Below, in pieces: positions 50,201 through 62,913 of a DNA stretch of 64,000 nt. This DNA is from Cloeon dipterum (Eukaryota; Arthropoda; Insecta; Ephemeroptera; Baetidae): contig NC_088790.1 in the NCBI RefSeq assembly GCF_949628265.1, positions 10,978,545 through 11,042,544 on the forward strand. Direction: 5' to 3'. Below the pieces are notes generated by a model. The model did no database searches. It worked only from the letters and a program-made list of their open reading frames with translations, and had not been told where the DNA came from. The position numbers were made by a program, and so were the translations under genes. Every line of letters begins with the position of its first letter. Within the stretch, counting starts at the first letter, position 1.

Positions 50201-53200
50201 ATTATTTTATCAACATTGGCTACAACCTTTCAGCAAACCTTATTTTACATTCCTTTTCCTTATTCAAGTGTTTGGGTTGACGATCCATTCTGCTTCATAA
50301 AGTTAACACCTTATTATTATGTTATATAGCTTTAATGGTCCTTAATAAATCACACTTTAGCATATTGAAATCCCAACATTTGCATTCTTCTTTTGATTTG
50401 ATCCTATTCTAGAAACAAAAATTTATATAGGCAATATAGCAAGCGCCTTTTTGTTGTACAGGAAATTTTGCATCTGGATTTTTGTACGAAAGAGCAGTTT
50501 GAAATAATAATTACCTCTATTAAATGTTTACAAAAAAATAATGGTCATGAAATAAAAATGATTTGAATTAAAAAAATACAGGTTGACGTTGACCTTTTGC
50601 AACCGATTTTGATCTCCCTCTTCTGAATTCCATATTTATCAAGATTTATGTGGTGACTTCTCATCAAACAATGACTCAACATAATAACCTCAAAATTGCG
50701 CAACGTGCGCAAAAATGAGTCACTCACAATGCGGTCGATTCCACCTGCCTCCGTTTGCGGAAGGTATTAAACATCTGAACAATGACAATCTACATAGTCT
50801 TCAAATAGGCATAGCATAATTAAAAAATTAATTTCGAGCAACATTAATTTCTTAATTCAATTTGCTCACACTTTTTTGCTTCAGTTGGCAGTCTTTCTAT
50901 TCAATTGTTCAAAAAATTCAACGAAGGATATTGATGAGAACAGGATTGCCCACAACACAAAATTTAAAATTCTTGTTAATTTCATTTACATGTAGTAACC
51001 CTTTTCAAAGCAGATTTTTGCGAACCCTGATTAACTTGGACGAGATCTATTTAAAGGTGCATACTTCTAGGGGATGCAACTTGTTATAAGCTGTAGCGGT
51101 TCCCGCACTCACTCGCATTTAATGTGTTGCACAGTTGTGTGCTTCACTATGCAATAGAAATAAATCTCTGAATCCCCGTTTCTAAAAAACTTACGCAGCT
51201 ACTGAAAACCTTACAGAGGTTAGTACAAATTTTAAGGTTTTTAATCGGCTATTTATCCATATTAAAAAAACTTTATTAAAAGTCACCTTAAAAAGGGCAA
51301 AAAAATTTAGTAACCACCAAAATTCGCTTAAATTTTCTTTTAAACCTATCCTTTGAGGGATGATAATTGTTCCCGTCGTTTCGTTTAAATTTCTCTAAAT
51401 AAAATATATCTTTAACTATCTTAACCTACTGAAAATTCATTTTATAGAAAGAAATTTTCAGAATTAAAAATTGGAATTTATCAAACCATAACGATAAATA
51501 AAAAAGATTAAAATGCAAACTTATGATCCATTAATATCAAATTGGCATGAACAAGCTCTCGCCGAGCGCAGGGTTGAGCCGAGGTGGCGGAAGTGGCGCA
51601 GCGAGGCGTGCAGGTCGAAGACCGCGGCCTTCCTCGGTTACGTCAACGGCCGTTGCGAATATCTACGCTAAAGTCTCCCCTTGCTCTAGCTCGCGAGTTG
51701 CATCACATCGCAACGCAGGCCGAGTTGCACCTTTTCAGCCCGCGCGCAGCCAGGGAGCATTGCACTCTCGCCCGTTCGCTCGCTTCGATCACGCGCCTGA
51801 TGTAACCCTGTGCGCGGCTATGTTCCTTATGACATGACACGGCCAAGGTCTCGCTCGCGCGCGCCTTACAATCGAGCCACCTTTGATACTCGACCGCTTC
51901 CACGTGTCCCCGCGGTGCCGACCGCGAAAAAATATAACAGGCCTGCTGTTGGAAGTAAATCTAGCAGTTTCTGACACTTAAGTTTTTGCTTTTGTTTCGT
52001 GTGTCGTTGCAACATTGATAAAATGGGTGGAATATAGGAATGAAATTTGATGATTTTTTTTAGGAAATGACCACTGTGGAGAAATTGAAATATCTTTTTA
52101 AAAAACTCCTAAAACATATATTGAAATTTATTTATGAAAATTTCCAACAGGTTCTTTTCTAATTTCAATGGAGCTTTTATTTTTTTTATACTTGAAAAAA
52201 TATTTTGTTAGTAAAATGCGTAAAATGTTTCCATTCTCCTCTGCTGCGTTTTGAATCAAGAAATTTAGAGGTAACCCACCTGAAAACAAAGTTTGATTGA
52301 AACTTCAATTATATTAATACATAATAAGATTATTTTAGGTCCTAATTTCATATTATTAAATAATTCACCATCTTAACTCTTACATTATTTATTCATTTTC
52401 TTGATCCTTTCTAGGATTTTTCTCATAAACTCCACCGTTAAAATCGTGCTAAACTCATTTTGTCTGTTCAGTCATAGAGAATCGTTGTGAAATTTTAGCC
52501 TGACTCACTTGTTTTCTACTCCATATAGTTGCGTAAAAGCACTTGACATTTTTAATAAATTATTCGAACAACCATTTTGTTTACAACAAATACAGTGTGT
52601 TTTTTTACACGAGACAATAGAAGCAAAAGTGTTTGGTAATACATTATATGTAAAATGGTTGAACACGCGTACCCCATTTTTTTCGATTTTTGCTCTACCA
52701 TTGTAAAAAGCTTTAAAAGAAAATTTGCGATCGAGTAATACCGTCTGCATGTCACACTTTTGCTAATAAAACTTATGTTAAATATATTTCAAAATATTGA
52801 TATTTTTCTAAATTAAGATAAATTCGATCCTTCTAATATTTAAAAATGCAGAGTAACTATGATTTAATTTATCTTGAAAATCATAAATTAAGGCCCTGTA
52901 AGTGATATGGATGTATTGATTGATTGCTCAATAAGGGAAAATACAATTAATACTACTTGTTGAAGCAAAATTCATTTGTTGCCCCGTATTAATTGCCGAT
53001 AAAATCTACAGTAAAACTCAACTTTTGATTTTTTATATTAAATTATTAAAAAAAAAACAATGAAAGCTATTTAAAAGTCAAGATGGCAATTTTTAATTTG
53101 GCTTCCTACACGCTTCCAGTTAATACTACGCCGACCTCTAAATCGATTTCATTTTTTAATCACCAAATAAGGGTTTTTGTTAAACATGATGGCAAACGAT

Positions 53201-56200
53201 AATGCCATAAAATTAAACGTCAAATTTTTTCTAAATATTGTAATTTTTAGCGAATAAAAATTTTCAATTTTTTGCATTGTTTTGCTCCAGATCAGAAATG
53301 TAAACGTAAAAATGTTTCAATTGCAACAAAAAGTTTTGAAAAATCAATTTATCATTTAGACCTGCCTAATTAACCAAAAACTACGGAATTAATTTTCAAC
53401 CACGTCGCACATTCATGGTGCAACGACAAGGAGCCGCGGTTGAAATTATTCATGCAAATTAATTTTCTTTCTCGCATCGCAAAAGGCTCGCGTGTCATGT
53501 TTTGAAGTGTATTGCGATTGTGCAAGAGCCGCTAACAGCCGGATCATTATAAAGCAGCAGACGCTCTTGGGTGATGCTTACTTGGAATCAAATTATGGCA
53601 CATAAGGGGCGGCCCTGAACCGCTCCGATTTGTGTGTCGTGATGTGTTTCCTGCACTTCAAGGTGCCTCTTTTGCCCGGCGATGCTCTATCGAAAAACAA
53701 AAAAAGCGGTGCACCAAGGGCAACTTGTGCATCGAAAACTGGTTCGAAACTCTTGTCACCGCCAGGAAACGGAGCAGGCACACCAAGGGCTGACCAAAGG
53801 AACAAATATCTTTTTTCAAACCTTGTAAATGTATTTTTGACAAATAAAACTGGTTTTTGAGGAACAAACGTGTTGATGAATTGTTGCAAACAAATATTAT
53901 TTATTTGATTGGTTTTATCTATTGGGAAACCTTGAATCGCGCGTGCTTGTTTTCATTTTTGAAATACTTTATCGTGTCATAACTGGCAATATTTTCTCGT
54001 TTCTTGACCCCGAGTCGGTGCGGAAAGTTTGCTATTTAGAAAGAGAGCGTATAATTGTTGTTCTAAACAGAGTGGAAGGAAGAGCTGTGCTGCTGCTTCT
54101 GTTTTTCGCATTCAATCTCGGCGCGCGCGGTGAGTGATGCAAACTAACCTTGGTGGTTGGCAATGCTCTTCTCGCGTGATAAACTCGCCGCGCGCGGAGT
54201 CTATGACCTGTCGGTGTGGATATATCCTCGCAGAACGCCTGCTAATACGTACATAAATTACTCTAATTGTTGCACTGCACCAAGGGGCATTGTTCCCTGT
54301 CGCCACGCAGACGACACCTCCTTTAAATGAGAGAATTTTTATTTTATTGCTTTATTAAATTTTATTCAGGGAAAAGTATTTGATAAAATTTATATTTTTA
54401 CATACAAGTAACGCTCTTAAGGGCAATATTTTAACTGTAATGTTCTAGTTTTTTGGGCTTAACCGTTTTTAAGAAGCAGAAAATTTAAACAATAAGGATT
54501 ATTTCTTCAGAAAACAGTCGTTTGAGATAAAATTATTTGGTGAAGAGCCATATCACTTTTAAATTCCATAATATAAAATAAGATTTTTATCAGTTGACGT
54601 CAACAGGGTGTCAGCTGAAATCCTTAAGAGCTAAAACTAATTTCAATTTCTTTCCTTGCTTATGTTTCGCTATCAAAAACGTTGTAGTGAAATTTAAAAC
54701 GGCTAGAGGCACGCGCGTGTCAATGAACTTTTATCTTTTTCAAGACAGAAATTACCGCTTCGTGTTAAAAGCTATGCAGTACATTGTGCCCCAAATTAAG
54801 TCGGGAAAAATAGCTTTTCCTCGACATTTCGTCCTGAAAAGTTTAGTTTGACGATAACAAGAAAAAGAGTCCATTTATATAATGTAGCTGCAGAAAAACG
54901 CACATTTGCAGCATATCAGAGAGCTTCGTCATCGCATCGCAGTTGTTGCAAAGATGATTCAAGATCAGCATCTGCGGGAGGAACAACGACTACAATCGCT
55001 CGCTCTTTGTGCTCGTGTATGTGTTTCAATAATAATTGAGATTAACTAATCGGCCGCCACGAGATTGCAATAAGGTCACACCAACCGAGTGCGAGTGCGG
55101 CAGCAGCGGATTGTGACAATTGAAATAATAATAAATTGTAGCAAGAGGCTCGGCCGCGTGTGTTGCAATAACTGCGCTTCGCCTTATCGCGCTTTTGCTG
55201 TGGAAAGAAGAGAGACGGAAATGAGAGAATATGTATGCATATAATGCATTCACTTGGGTGGCACTTTAGGATTTTTGGATTTATAGTAAAATAATTTTAA
55301 TTTTTCAAAAATTTCAGAGGCAAGTGAAGGGTTATGTTGAGCATGAAATGTTTTGTTTACTAATCTAGGAACGTTAAAAATTAATAAAATAACAATTAAC
55401 AGACAGTTTCATAAGTCTTAAATTTCATAAGATCTTAATCTCAAACAACGAATTTTTATTGGTTATGTGGTAGCAATTTGACAATTAATTAAACAATTTC
55501 AAATGTTTATGACGAGTAAAAGGTTTCAAAATGCATTGATTAAAACGAATTTATTTGTTACCAGATGAGTAATTTAGTCAGGACAAGTGTCCGTGGTAAA
55601 AAAATTAACACACGTTATGAATTTTGGTCATTTGATAATGAGTACGTCATTAAAACTCATTATTGCTTCATTTTTTAAATCGGTTCGTTCATGATAAAAT
55701 TTATATTTTGTTACGCATCCTTTCGTGATATAATATCTGACCCCTATATTGAAACAAAGTTCCAAAATTTCGTACCTAAGATTGTTTAAAGAGAAAGGAC
55801 TTTATTTTTTATCAGTGAATATTTTTAAAGGGGAGTTTTTGGCGGGTAAATGCTAGGTTTCACGAGATTTTATTACTTGATGCATTTTATTTTTATTTGG
55901 TTCAGCCGATAGTTTCCGGTGGTTCAGATTCCTCTGCAGTTAGCATTAGTTTTGTTTTCCAGAGGTAAATTACTTCTTGTCTGTGATAGAACTAATTTTG
56001 CCTTAAAGTATGTACATACCCTCGATTTATCTGAACAATTATGTATTTATTCCAAAGTCGAGCTCTACAAGCCAACAGTAAAGAACTTTTTGCATTGTTG
56101 GCTATAACAAGTGTTTCATTAAGTCTATATGTATTATTTTGAAGAATTTAGCAAGAATGTGCAATGATACAATAAGGGCCAAATACATATATTTATTTCT

Positions 56201-59200
56201 CTCCTACTTGTGATCAATGCAATAGTGTGATAATTTTGAGGCAAATTCAACTTCTGGCTAAACAAACCCTGGTTTTCAATAAGGAGACAATGCTTACCGC
56301 TTGATTAGCGTGCAAATTGTGGAGCCGAATTTCTCGCAAATTTAAACGGCAATCAGGAAAAATTTCTAGTAAAGGTAAAAAGAATTTTTCCCAATTTCTC
56401 TGTAAAGTTTAATTAACAGTTGCATTATTCAAGCAAAAAAAAAGAAAATAATAAATTTGGATAAAGTTTATCTCTTGGTTAGGATATACAGACACAAAAA
56501 TAGTTTTACACCACTGTAAAATTTTCAATGAAACCCAGGTCACCGGAAAAGAAAATAAAAAATTTCGACTTTGACACTGAAACATTATTCCTGGTCACTA
56601 CCGTTTCAAGATAAAAAAACGGCCGTGAACTGAATGCGTTTGAGCTTTGGAATGGGAACGAATTAAAGAGCACAAAACGAGGGTGGCTCTCGGATTGCGT
56701 CATTGCGCAAGCACGATCGAGCTGCTTGATAACAGTAAAAATGTCATCACGACACCTCTCTCTCTCCCTCACTCGGTACTGTTGTTTGTTGTTCCGTGCT
56801 ACGAGCAATTGTTCTCGCCGGCCGCGAATCAGTTCGAGCAGCTAGCACACAAGCCGCGGCGGAAAGAAAGAAAGGTCTTTTGCTGGGCGCGTGCGCTTGT
56901 CTCTGCGAACAAATGCATTATTAGCTCATTGTAATGCACAATCGCGGCGAGTGGCATGAGGATATTGCGAGTTCGTGATCGCCACGGCCGCCGCTCTGAT
57001 TCAATGTTAATGCATCGCAGGCGCATGCTTTTCCATACCTGCGCAAGGCGGCAGGTGCGCCCGTCGCCGCCGCAGTCTCGACTTTGTGTAAATAAACAAT
57101 GCACCTTTTGCATTATTTGCGCAAGTTTTTGTCTGTTAATTAAACAATCGGGGCTTTCGAGCCGAGGATAAGAACAATCGATCGTCTTATCAGAGGGTCA
57201 TTGTGTTAGATCAATTAAATTTTATCCTCCAAAACCCTATTAAAAGTCTTCTAATTCCAGTAAAGACTGACACCCGTGCTTCGAGGCGAGTGTGCAAATT
57301 GTGCAACGGAAAATGTAGACAGTGCAATCTGCATAATTGCAGATCCACGATCCCTCAACAACTATGCAACCATGTCAGCAGACCTATAAGGTTGAAAACG
57401 CCCATCAGCTATTACATTCTCTCGTTGGGAACTAGTTTTATTTTAATTTTGTGATGTTAACTATGAGGTGAAACATTACAATTTATTTTGCAGGTAAAGT
57501 TTCTCTCCTTAAGGTGATGCTAAACTTCACCTTTCCCGCAGGGTTATTGAGGGGAAATCATCTCTATACGCTACGTTAAATTTATTTGGCTGGCGGGGCC
57601 TGAGGGGTCGAATCATCATCAATCGAGACAGTTGCCGTCCACCAACGGAACATGCCAGAACATTTTACTCCTCAAAATTGCACTTTTGCCAGCTACACCT
57701 AATTTAAATAACTTTAACCTTCACGATTACTCTCTTCTAATTACGCCACAAACACAGATCAGTTATTTTAACCATATTAATGACATCAACCAGTGTGAAA
57801 ACAATTATTATATGTTTAGTGTTTTGTACTAGGTTGAGGTGATATTGTCTGAAAAACTGTGCTTATCGAGTTGTGAGCTAACTTTTAACCATTAGTCAAC
57901 AGCGTGAATACCTCGTGTTCATCGGCATTAAACAACTTTTAATCTATGATGTGGACTTTCATAACAGTGTATGAATCAAATCTTAAACTCGAATAACAAG
58001 GCAAGCTATAAATATGAAGCAGTTTGTTCTTTCATTCTTAAGGTTGAATTGCATTTCCTGATAATCACGAAGCAAAATATGAATGACCATAATTGGTTTC
58101 CTCTCGTGAAAAATGCTGAACATTTCTTTAAAATTCCAAGTTAACGTAAAATCTAATTTAAATTTATGAATCAATGAACGTAGGATTCATATTTAAAAAC
58201 GTTTCAACAAATTTGCGCAATTTTACAGCGTAGAGAAACATTTTCATGCGGTAAACATCCATACTTTCATGGATGGTAAATTTATTAATTAAAATCTCCA
58301 AAGAAATGTGGCGCAATAATTTTTGCATGCATCAACTAGTATTGTCTGGAAATATATGCTTATCATTTAACTGAGCCATCAGTCAATATCGTGAATACCA
58401 GGTGCGTACCTCGTGACTGTCTGCCTTTAATTTAGATTCTAATCTCAAGAAGTGTCTGGAGCGCAAGGTTGAATGTTATTTAAAGATATTTCGACCATGT
58501 TACCTTACAAAGTCCTAAAAACACATTTAATCAGTCTCAATTTCATAACCTCTTCGCAAGTGTTTCTAAATTATTATAACGCCCTTATATAAGATTGTGG
58601 TTGTGAAATTAAGATGGACGGTAAAACCATGAAGGAATTTTTAATCCTTAATAAATTTTCTGTAAATTATTGCTATTTAGAAAAAAATTGGATTATTTTC
58701 AGATTCCTTTCGCAATATCTGCCACTTTCCGGAGAAACTGTTTGTTTGGTTATAAAACAAGATTTCAAGAACATAGACAGTGCTCACTATTAGAAAAGCA
58801 TGCTAACTTTTTTTTAGATAAAAACAAATAAATATTTTTTTAAATTTTCTCACTTTTGTTCTGCTTCTCTTTGCAAAATGCAATGCTTGTTTTTTAGTTA
58901 AGTAATTTTTTCAACAAGAACAGCTGGAGCAGTGCTCAGAAATGAGTGAGACACATTCACTACGCATTTCCCCATCCTCTCATTGATCCCATTCTCGGCA
59001 AGTAATGAGAGTCACACGACTCAAGGGTTGATTCAGCGTGGCGCTCGTTAAATAATTAACAATCTCGCGAGCGCACACTCATCGCGCGCGGACACTCATA
59101 GAAATTCCTGTCTTACACAATCGTGCCGCCCTCGCCGTTGGCGATGATAAGAAGCTAGGGGGCACCGTGGAGCCCAATTGTGCAGTGCAATAACTCGCAG

Positions 59201-61949
59201 TGAAACAAACAACACGCATTTGATTTACGTAACTCGTCTCCTCATTATCATCAACAAGACAACTTGAACAATAATTAATGCCCTCCGCGCGCGGCTAATG
59301 TAAAAAGAGTGGGATTGAGTTACAGCCTTGTTTTGTTGTACATTTTCCTCGAGGCGCGCGTGTCACTCTGCATATTTAAACGTAAAAAACGGCCTAGGTC
59401 GTGAATTCTTGCCAATGCATGGCTTCATTTTCTACTCCCCAACCATAATTTACACCTGACACACGTGACGTGCTGCGATCGTACATGTCATAAACGATTT
59501 TGCTTGGCATTGTTTCCGTTATTCCAAGTGCGCGACAAACGAGTTCTGTTTTTGCTCTAGAAAATGACCTCTATAATTGCGAACGGGTGCAACGCAGATC
59601 GTCACAATTCTGCAGAGTGGACTCGTCAATTCTGCTTCAAAAGAACACAGATTTTTAGCTTATTAAATATCAAGTTTTACACAGTTTAAGAGTTCTTTTT
59701 TCTAGCAGCACTGTTGAAAATGGTATTTTTCACAACAATCGGATATAAAATGAAAAAATATATTATTTTTACAGAAAAGATTACAGTGATAGCCATTACG
59801 GTCATACTGGTTGTGATAAACTCATGTCTACCTTGAAAGTGAAGTTAATGCCTGATACTTTTTACGCTTTTTAGTGTTAAATGCTTCATTTCAAAGTTAT
59901 TTAATTAGAGCTCAAAAAATTTTTACACTGTGTGTCTCGACAAAATAATAGAAATTTCTCAGAGCTACAAAATTGTATGCTTAAATTTAGGCACACGATA
60001 AAGTTTTCGATTTATCATTGTTTTATGGCGCATGCTGCGACTCTTTTGAAGTTTTCCTGAAACCAAAACCCCTTAAAAATTCATTTTTTCTTTTTCAAAT
60101 GTGATTTACACTCCTTCCAACAGTATAACAAACAAAAGTGGATTGTGGTGTATTTTCAAAAAAACAGTGTTGAGAAATATTCATAATGATATGTGATATT
60201 GGCAAATACAATTTTCGTAATCATGAAAGTGCCAATTTAAGTTCATTGAAGTAGTTTCAAATTATGCAACCAAAACCCGTTCTGTAATTCCTTGAAACTG
60301 CAGGAAATTAAATTGTATTCCTTTAAATCAAAATAAACTTTTAGACATTTTTGCATGAGGGATAAAATACAATTTATTGTAGGGGATGAACAGGATTTTC
60401 ATTTGGAATTTCTCATAATTGGTTCAATGTATTTTGAAATTCATTACTCATAATAAAAATGAGTGACAGTTGAGATAGAGTATCTATTCTATTGTAAGAT
60501 TGAGAGATTGAGGTTAATTCTTCTGTTTTTCACGTTTTCGTTTGTCCGCGCGCACCGCAGCAAGAAGTTTATATGCGACTCTCGCGGCAGCCGCGCAGTG
60601 ACTCACGAGATTATTTCTCGTTTCGCAGTACGCACGCAATTCGCCCTTTACAGCTTTAGAGAAGAGAAGAGAGCTGTTCTTCACTTCTCGCCACTTCTGG
60701 ATCTTTTCTTGTTCTCCTCTCTGTCCGCGCGCACTAGGGAGCGCGATCTCGGCCAAGTGACGCAACATTTGAGGCCGCAATTGCGCGTGTTTCGTAACAA
60801 TCAAGTGCATGCCATGCCTGCATTTTGTAACTCGTTGTCTTGTTATTTGTTTAGTCCGACCATACATATAATTTACAGCCCCCCGCAACGTGACTCACTT
60901 CCCTTTTTGTGCGACTAATATCAACGAATTCGGAAGGCGGGATTTCCTGCCCCCGTTAGGAATTGGAGTAGCGCTTTCCTCTTCATTCAAATGAGATGAT
61001 GTACCATTGGCTTCATTCCTGTTTTTTTTTAATTCATGAAATTGATTTCGATTTTTTTTCATTCCTCTGCATAAACGATGCTTAATTGCGATGACCGATG
61101 ACATAAAAGTGTTGTATTTACAGTAATAATTTCGACCACTCCATAATTCTAAAATGACTCATTGTAGTTAATAGTCATCCAAATTTCCATTCTCTACAGA
61201 ATTTACAACTAAAAACTAACAAATATTTACGTTCTCCTGTCCTGTTTTCCAGTAATTTTCAATGGGAAGGGAGAGTGTCACCTTGTTTAAGGAGGATTTA
61301 ATAAAATTGTTCACAATTTCGATTCATCTATAATGTAACTCTTCTGACTGATAAATTGTAGCTTCGATAAGAGTTGTGTAGAAGTGGAGCACTGATATGA
61401 TGATTGCATAACGTATTCTTGGATTTATTATTGGGTTTTACCGCCGGTAATCGACGCAGGTGTTTACATCATTATCTCTAGTCTGGCTCGTCTCAAATTG
61501 AGCTTTTGCGTGTTGCCACAATTGTCGCGCAGATTATTCACGAAGAATGATACGTTTGCTTAAGTTTTCTTTATCGTCTTAAAATTTTGACACAAGGAAA
61601 AGTTAGAAGCAATATTATTTAATTTGATTTGAATATGAAAAATCTTCAAGTTTTAATTTTAGAAATTTAACCTTAATTCTTTCATTAGTATTTTCTAAAG
61701 AAATTTAAAGAATGGGATCACTCAAAAGCATTAATTACATTGGCAAGAAGCGTCATAAATGCCCTAATTTTATAATTGGTATTTCTTTTATGACATTTGA
61801 AATAAAAGTTACGAAATTTTACATTGATGTGTAATGACAGTTTGTATATATCTGGGAAAATAAAGCTTCCTTTCTCGGTACTAATTTTATTCAATTGAAC
61901 GCAGTAATAATTATAATGAGTGTGATGCAAGCGTGAGTAGCGGGACAAG

Positions 61950-61979
61950 CACACACACACACACACACACAGACACACA
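61950..61979. repeat. (CA)n microsatellite
   Basis: About 11 uninterrupted CA units, one interruption (AG), then a few more CA units. Confidence 0.9.
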
Positions 61980-62419
61980 TGTATAATAAGCAGGAAGGTG
62001 CGCGGATGGCGCAGCAATTTAGCCATTTCAATGTTGCGGGTGGTAACTGGTGAGGCGCGCGCAGCAATAATAATAAACGCGATTACGCCTCTGTTGGCCC
62101 TTCGCCAAATGCATCAGCCGTAATTGTTTTCTGCTTCAGGAAGGTCTCGTTTTTAACCAGAGTTTGCAAAACAAAATCATTAATTTGCATGCGAATCTGC
62201 ACTTGGCGGATATTAAAAGTGTTGCAACCCTTTCTCTGCGTGTGTTGTAGCATTGCACTCTTGCCGCAATTGAACCACGTGACATTGAAATGAAATCGGC
62301 GCCTGATATGCTTTTAGAGCTCATGCTAAGATTGCCACGTGGCTAACCCCTACAAGAGCTTTTATTTAGGACCTATATTGTTGCTCTTTGACTAGCTGAC
62401 AAAAATTAAAACAGAAATG

Positions 62420-62913
62420 TAATTGAGCCACATTCCGTCAAAGCAACAAATTTCTGTCCGGGGGTCGATGGATTTTGATGAATTTTTTTTTGCGGTAATT
62501 TGGCCCTAATTGTACTACAATACAATTGAGAAAACTCCGACTTTCCAATTTTTGCGGGTGTTGCGGGTGTTAAAGGGTCAAAATCTGGGAATTTTGAGTA
62601 CTTCATAACTTTGCTCAGGGTGGTCCTAGAACAAAAATTAAAAAACCCGCAAACTCGTCTTAACAAGACAAACAACTTTTACATTGACCTCAAAGTGGTA
62701 GGTCAAAGGTCAAGGTCATAAAAATTGATTTTTTTATTTTGAACTCAAATTTGAAAATGAATATATCGAAATTTTTTATTTTTTTCACGACCATTTTGTA
62801 GAGCATAAAAAATTGAGTTAAAAACGTTAAAATTTGGAATGGCGTTTTTCCTCATTTTTTTAATAAAAAATGAAAACTTCGAAAACCCTTGTTTTTCGAG
62901 GTTGGTAAAAAAC
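62420..62913. repeat. Probable repeat-derived AT-rich segment
   Basis: The composition changes here to long A/T runs, a tandem GCGGGTGTT pair at about 62558-62575, and a triple AGGTCA array at 62700-62718. It leads directly into the foldback repeat and has no open frame of note. It is probably part of the same mobile or satellite-like element, but that link is inferred from adjacency. Confidence 0.4.

Larger units (their letters stand above)
38888..62400. other. Non-coding DNA upstream of vrille
   Basis: No protein-coding gene is recognised. GC/CpG-rich blocks stand out at about 40080-40420, 41080-41570, 42430-42900, 43290-43790, 44120-44900, 46380-46720, 48330-48660, 51550-51960, 53400-53800, 54080-54320, 56640-57130, 58920-59370 and 60540-60900; the rest is AT-rich. 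E-boxes lie at 41120, 41355, 43561, 43689, 44323, 44872, 46559, 51901, 59462, 62276 and 62336. A distal vri promoter is proposed at 44119-44371. A possible diverged R1 copy is at about 47085-47290. The open frames are short, scattered over both strands and unconvincing. Confidence 0.5.

Noticed and set aside
53593..53889. Overlapping 76- to 98-codon frames on both strands
   Set aside because: Proline/glycine-rich frames mirror each other and match no family; no splice sites support either.
60463..60918. 151-codon plus-strand open frame
   Set aside because: An antisense frame of 124 codons is open over the same GC-rich block, and no domain is recognised.
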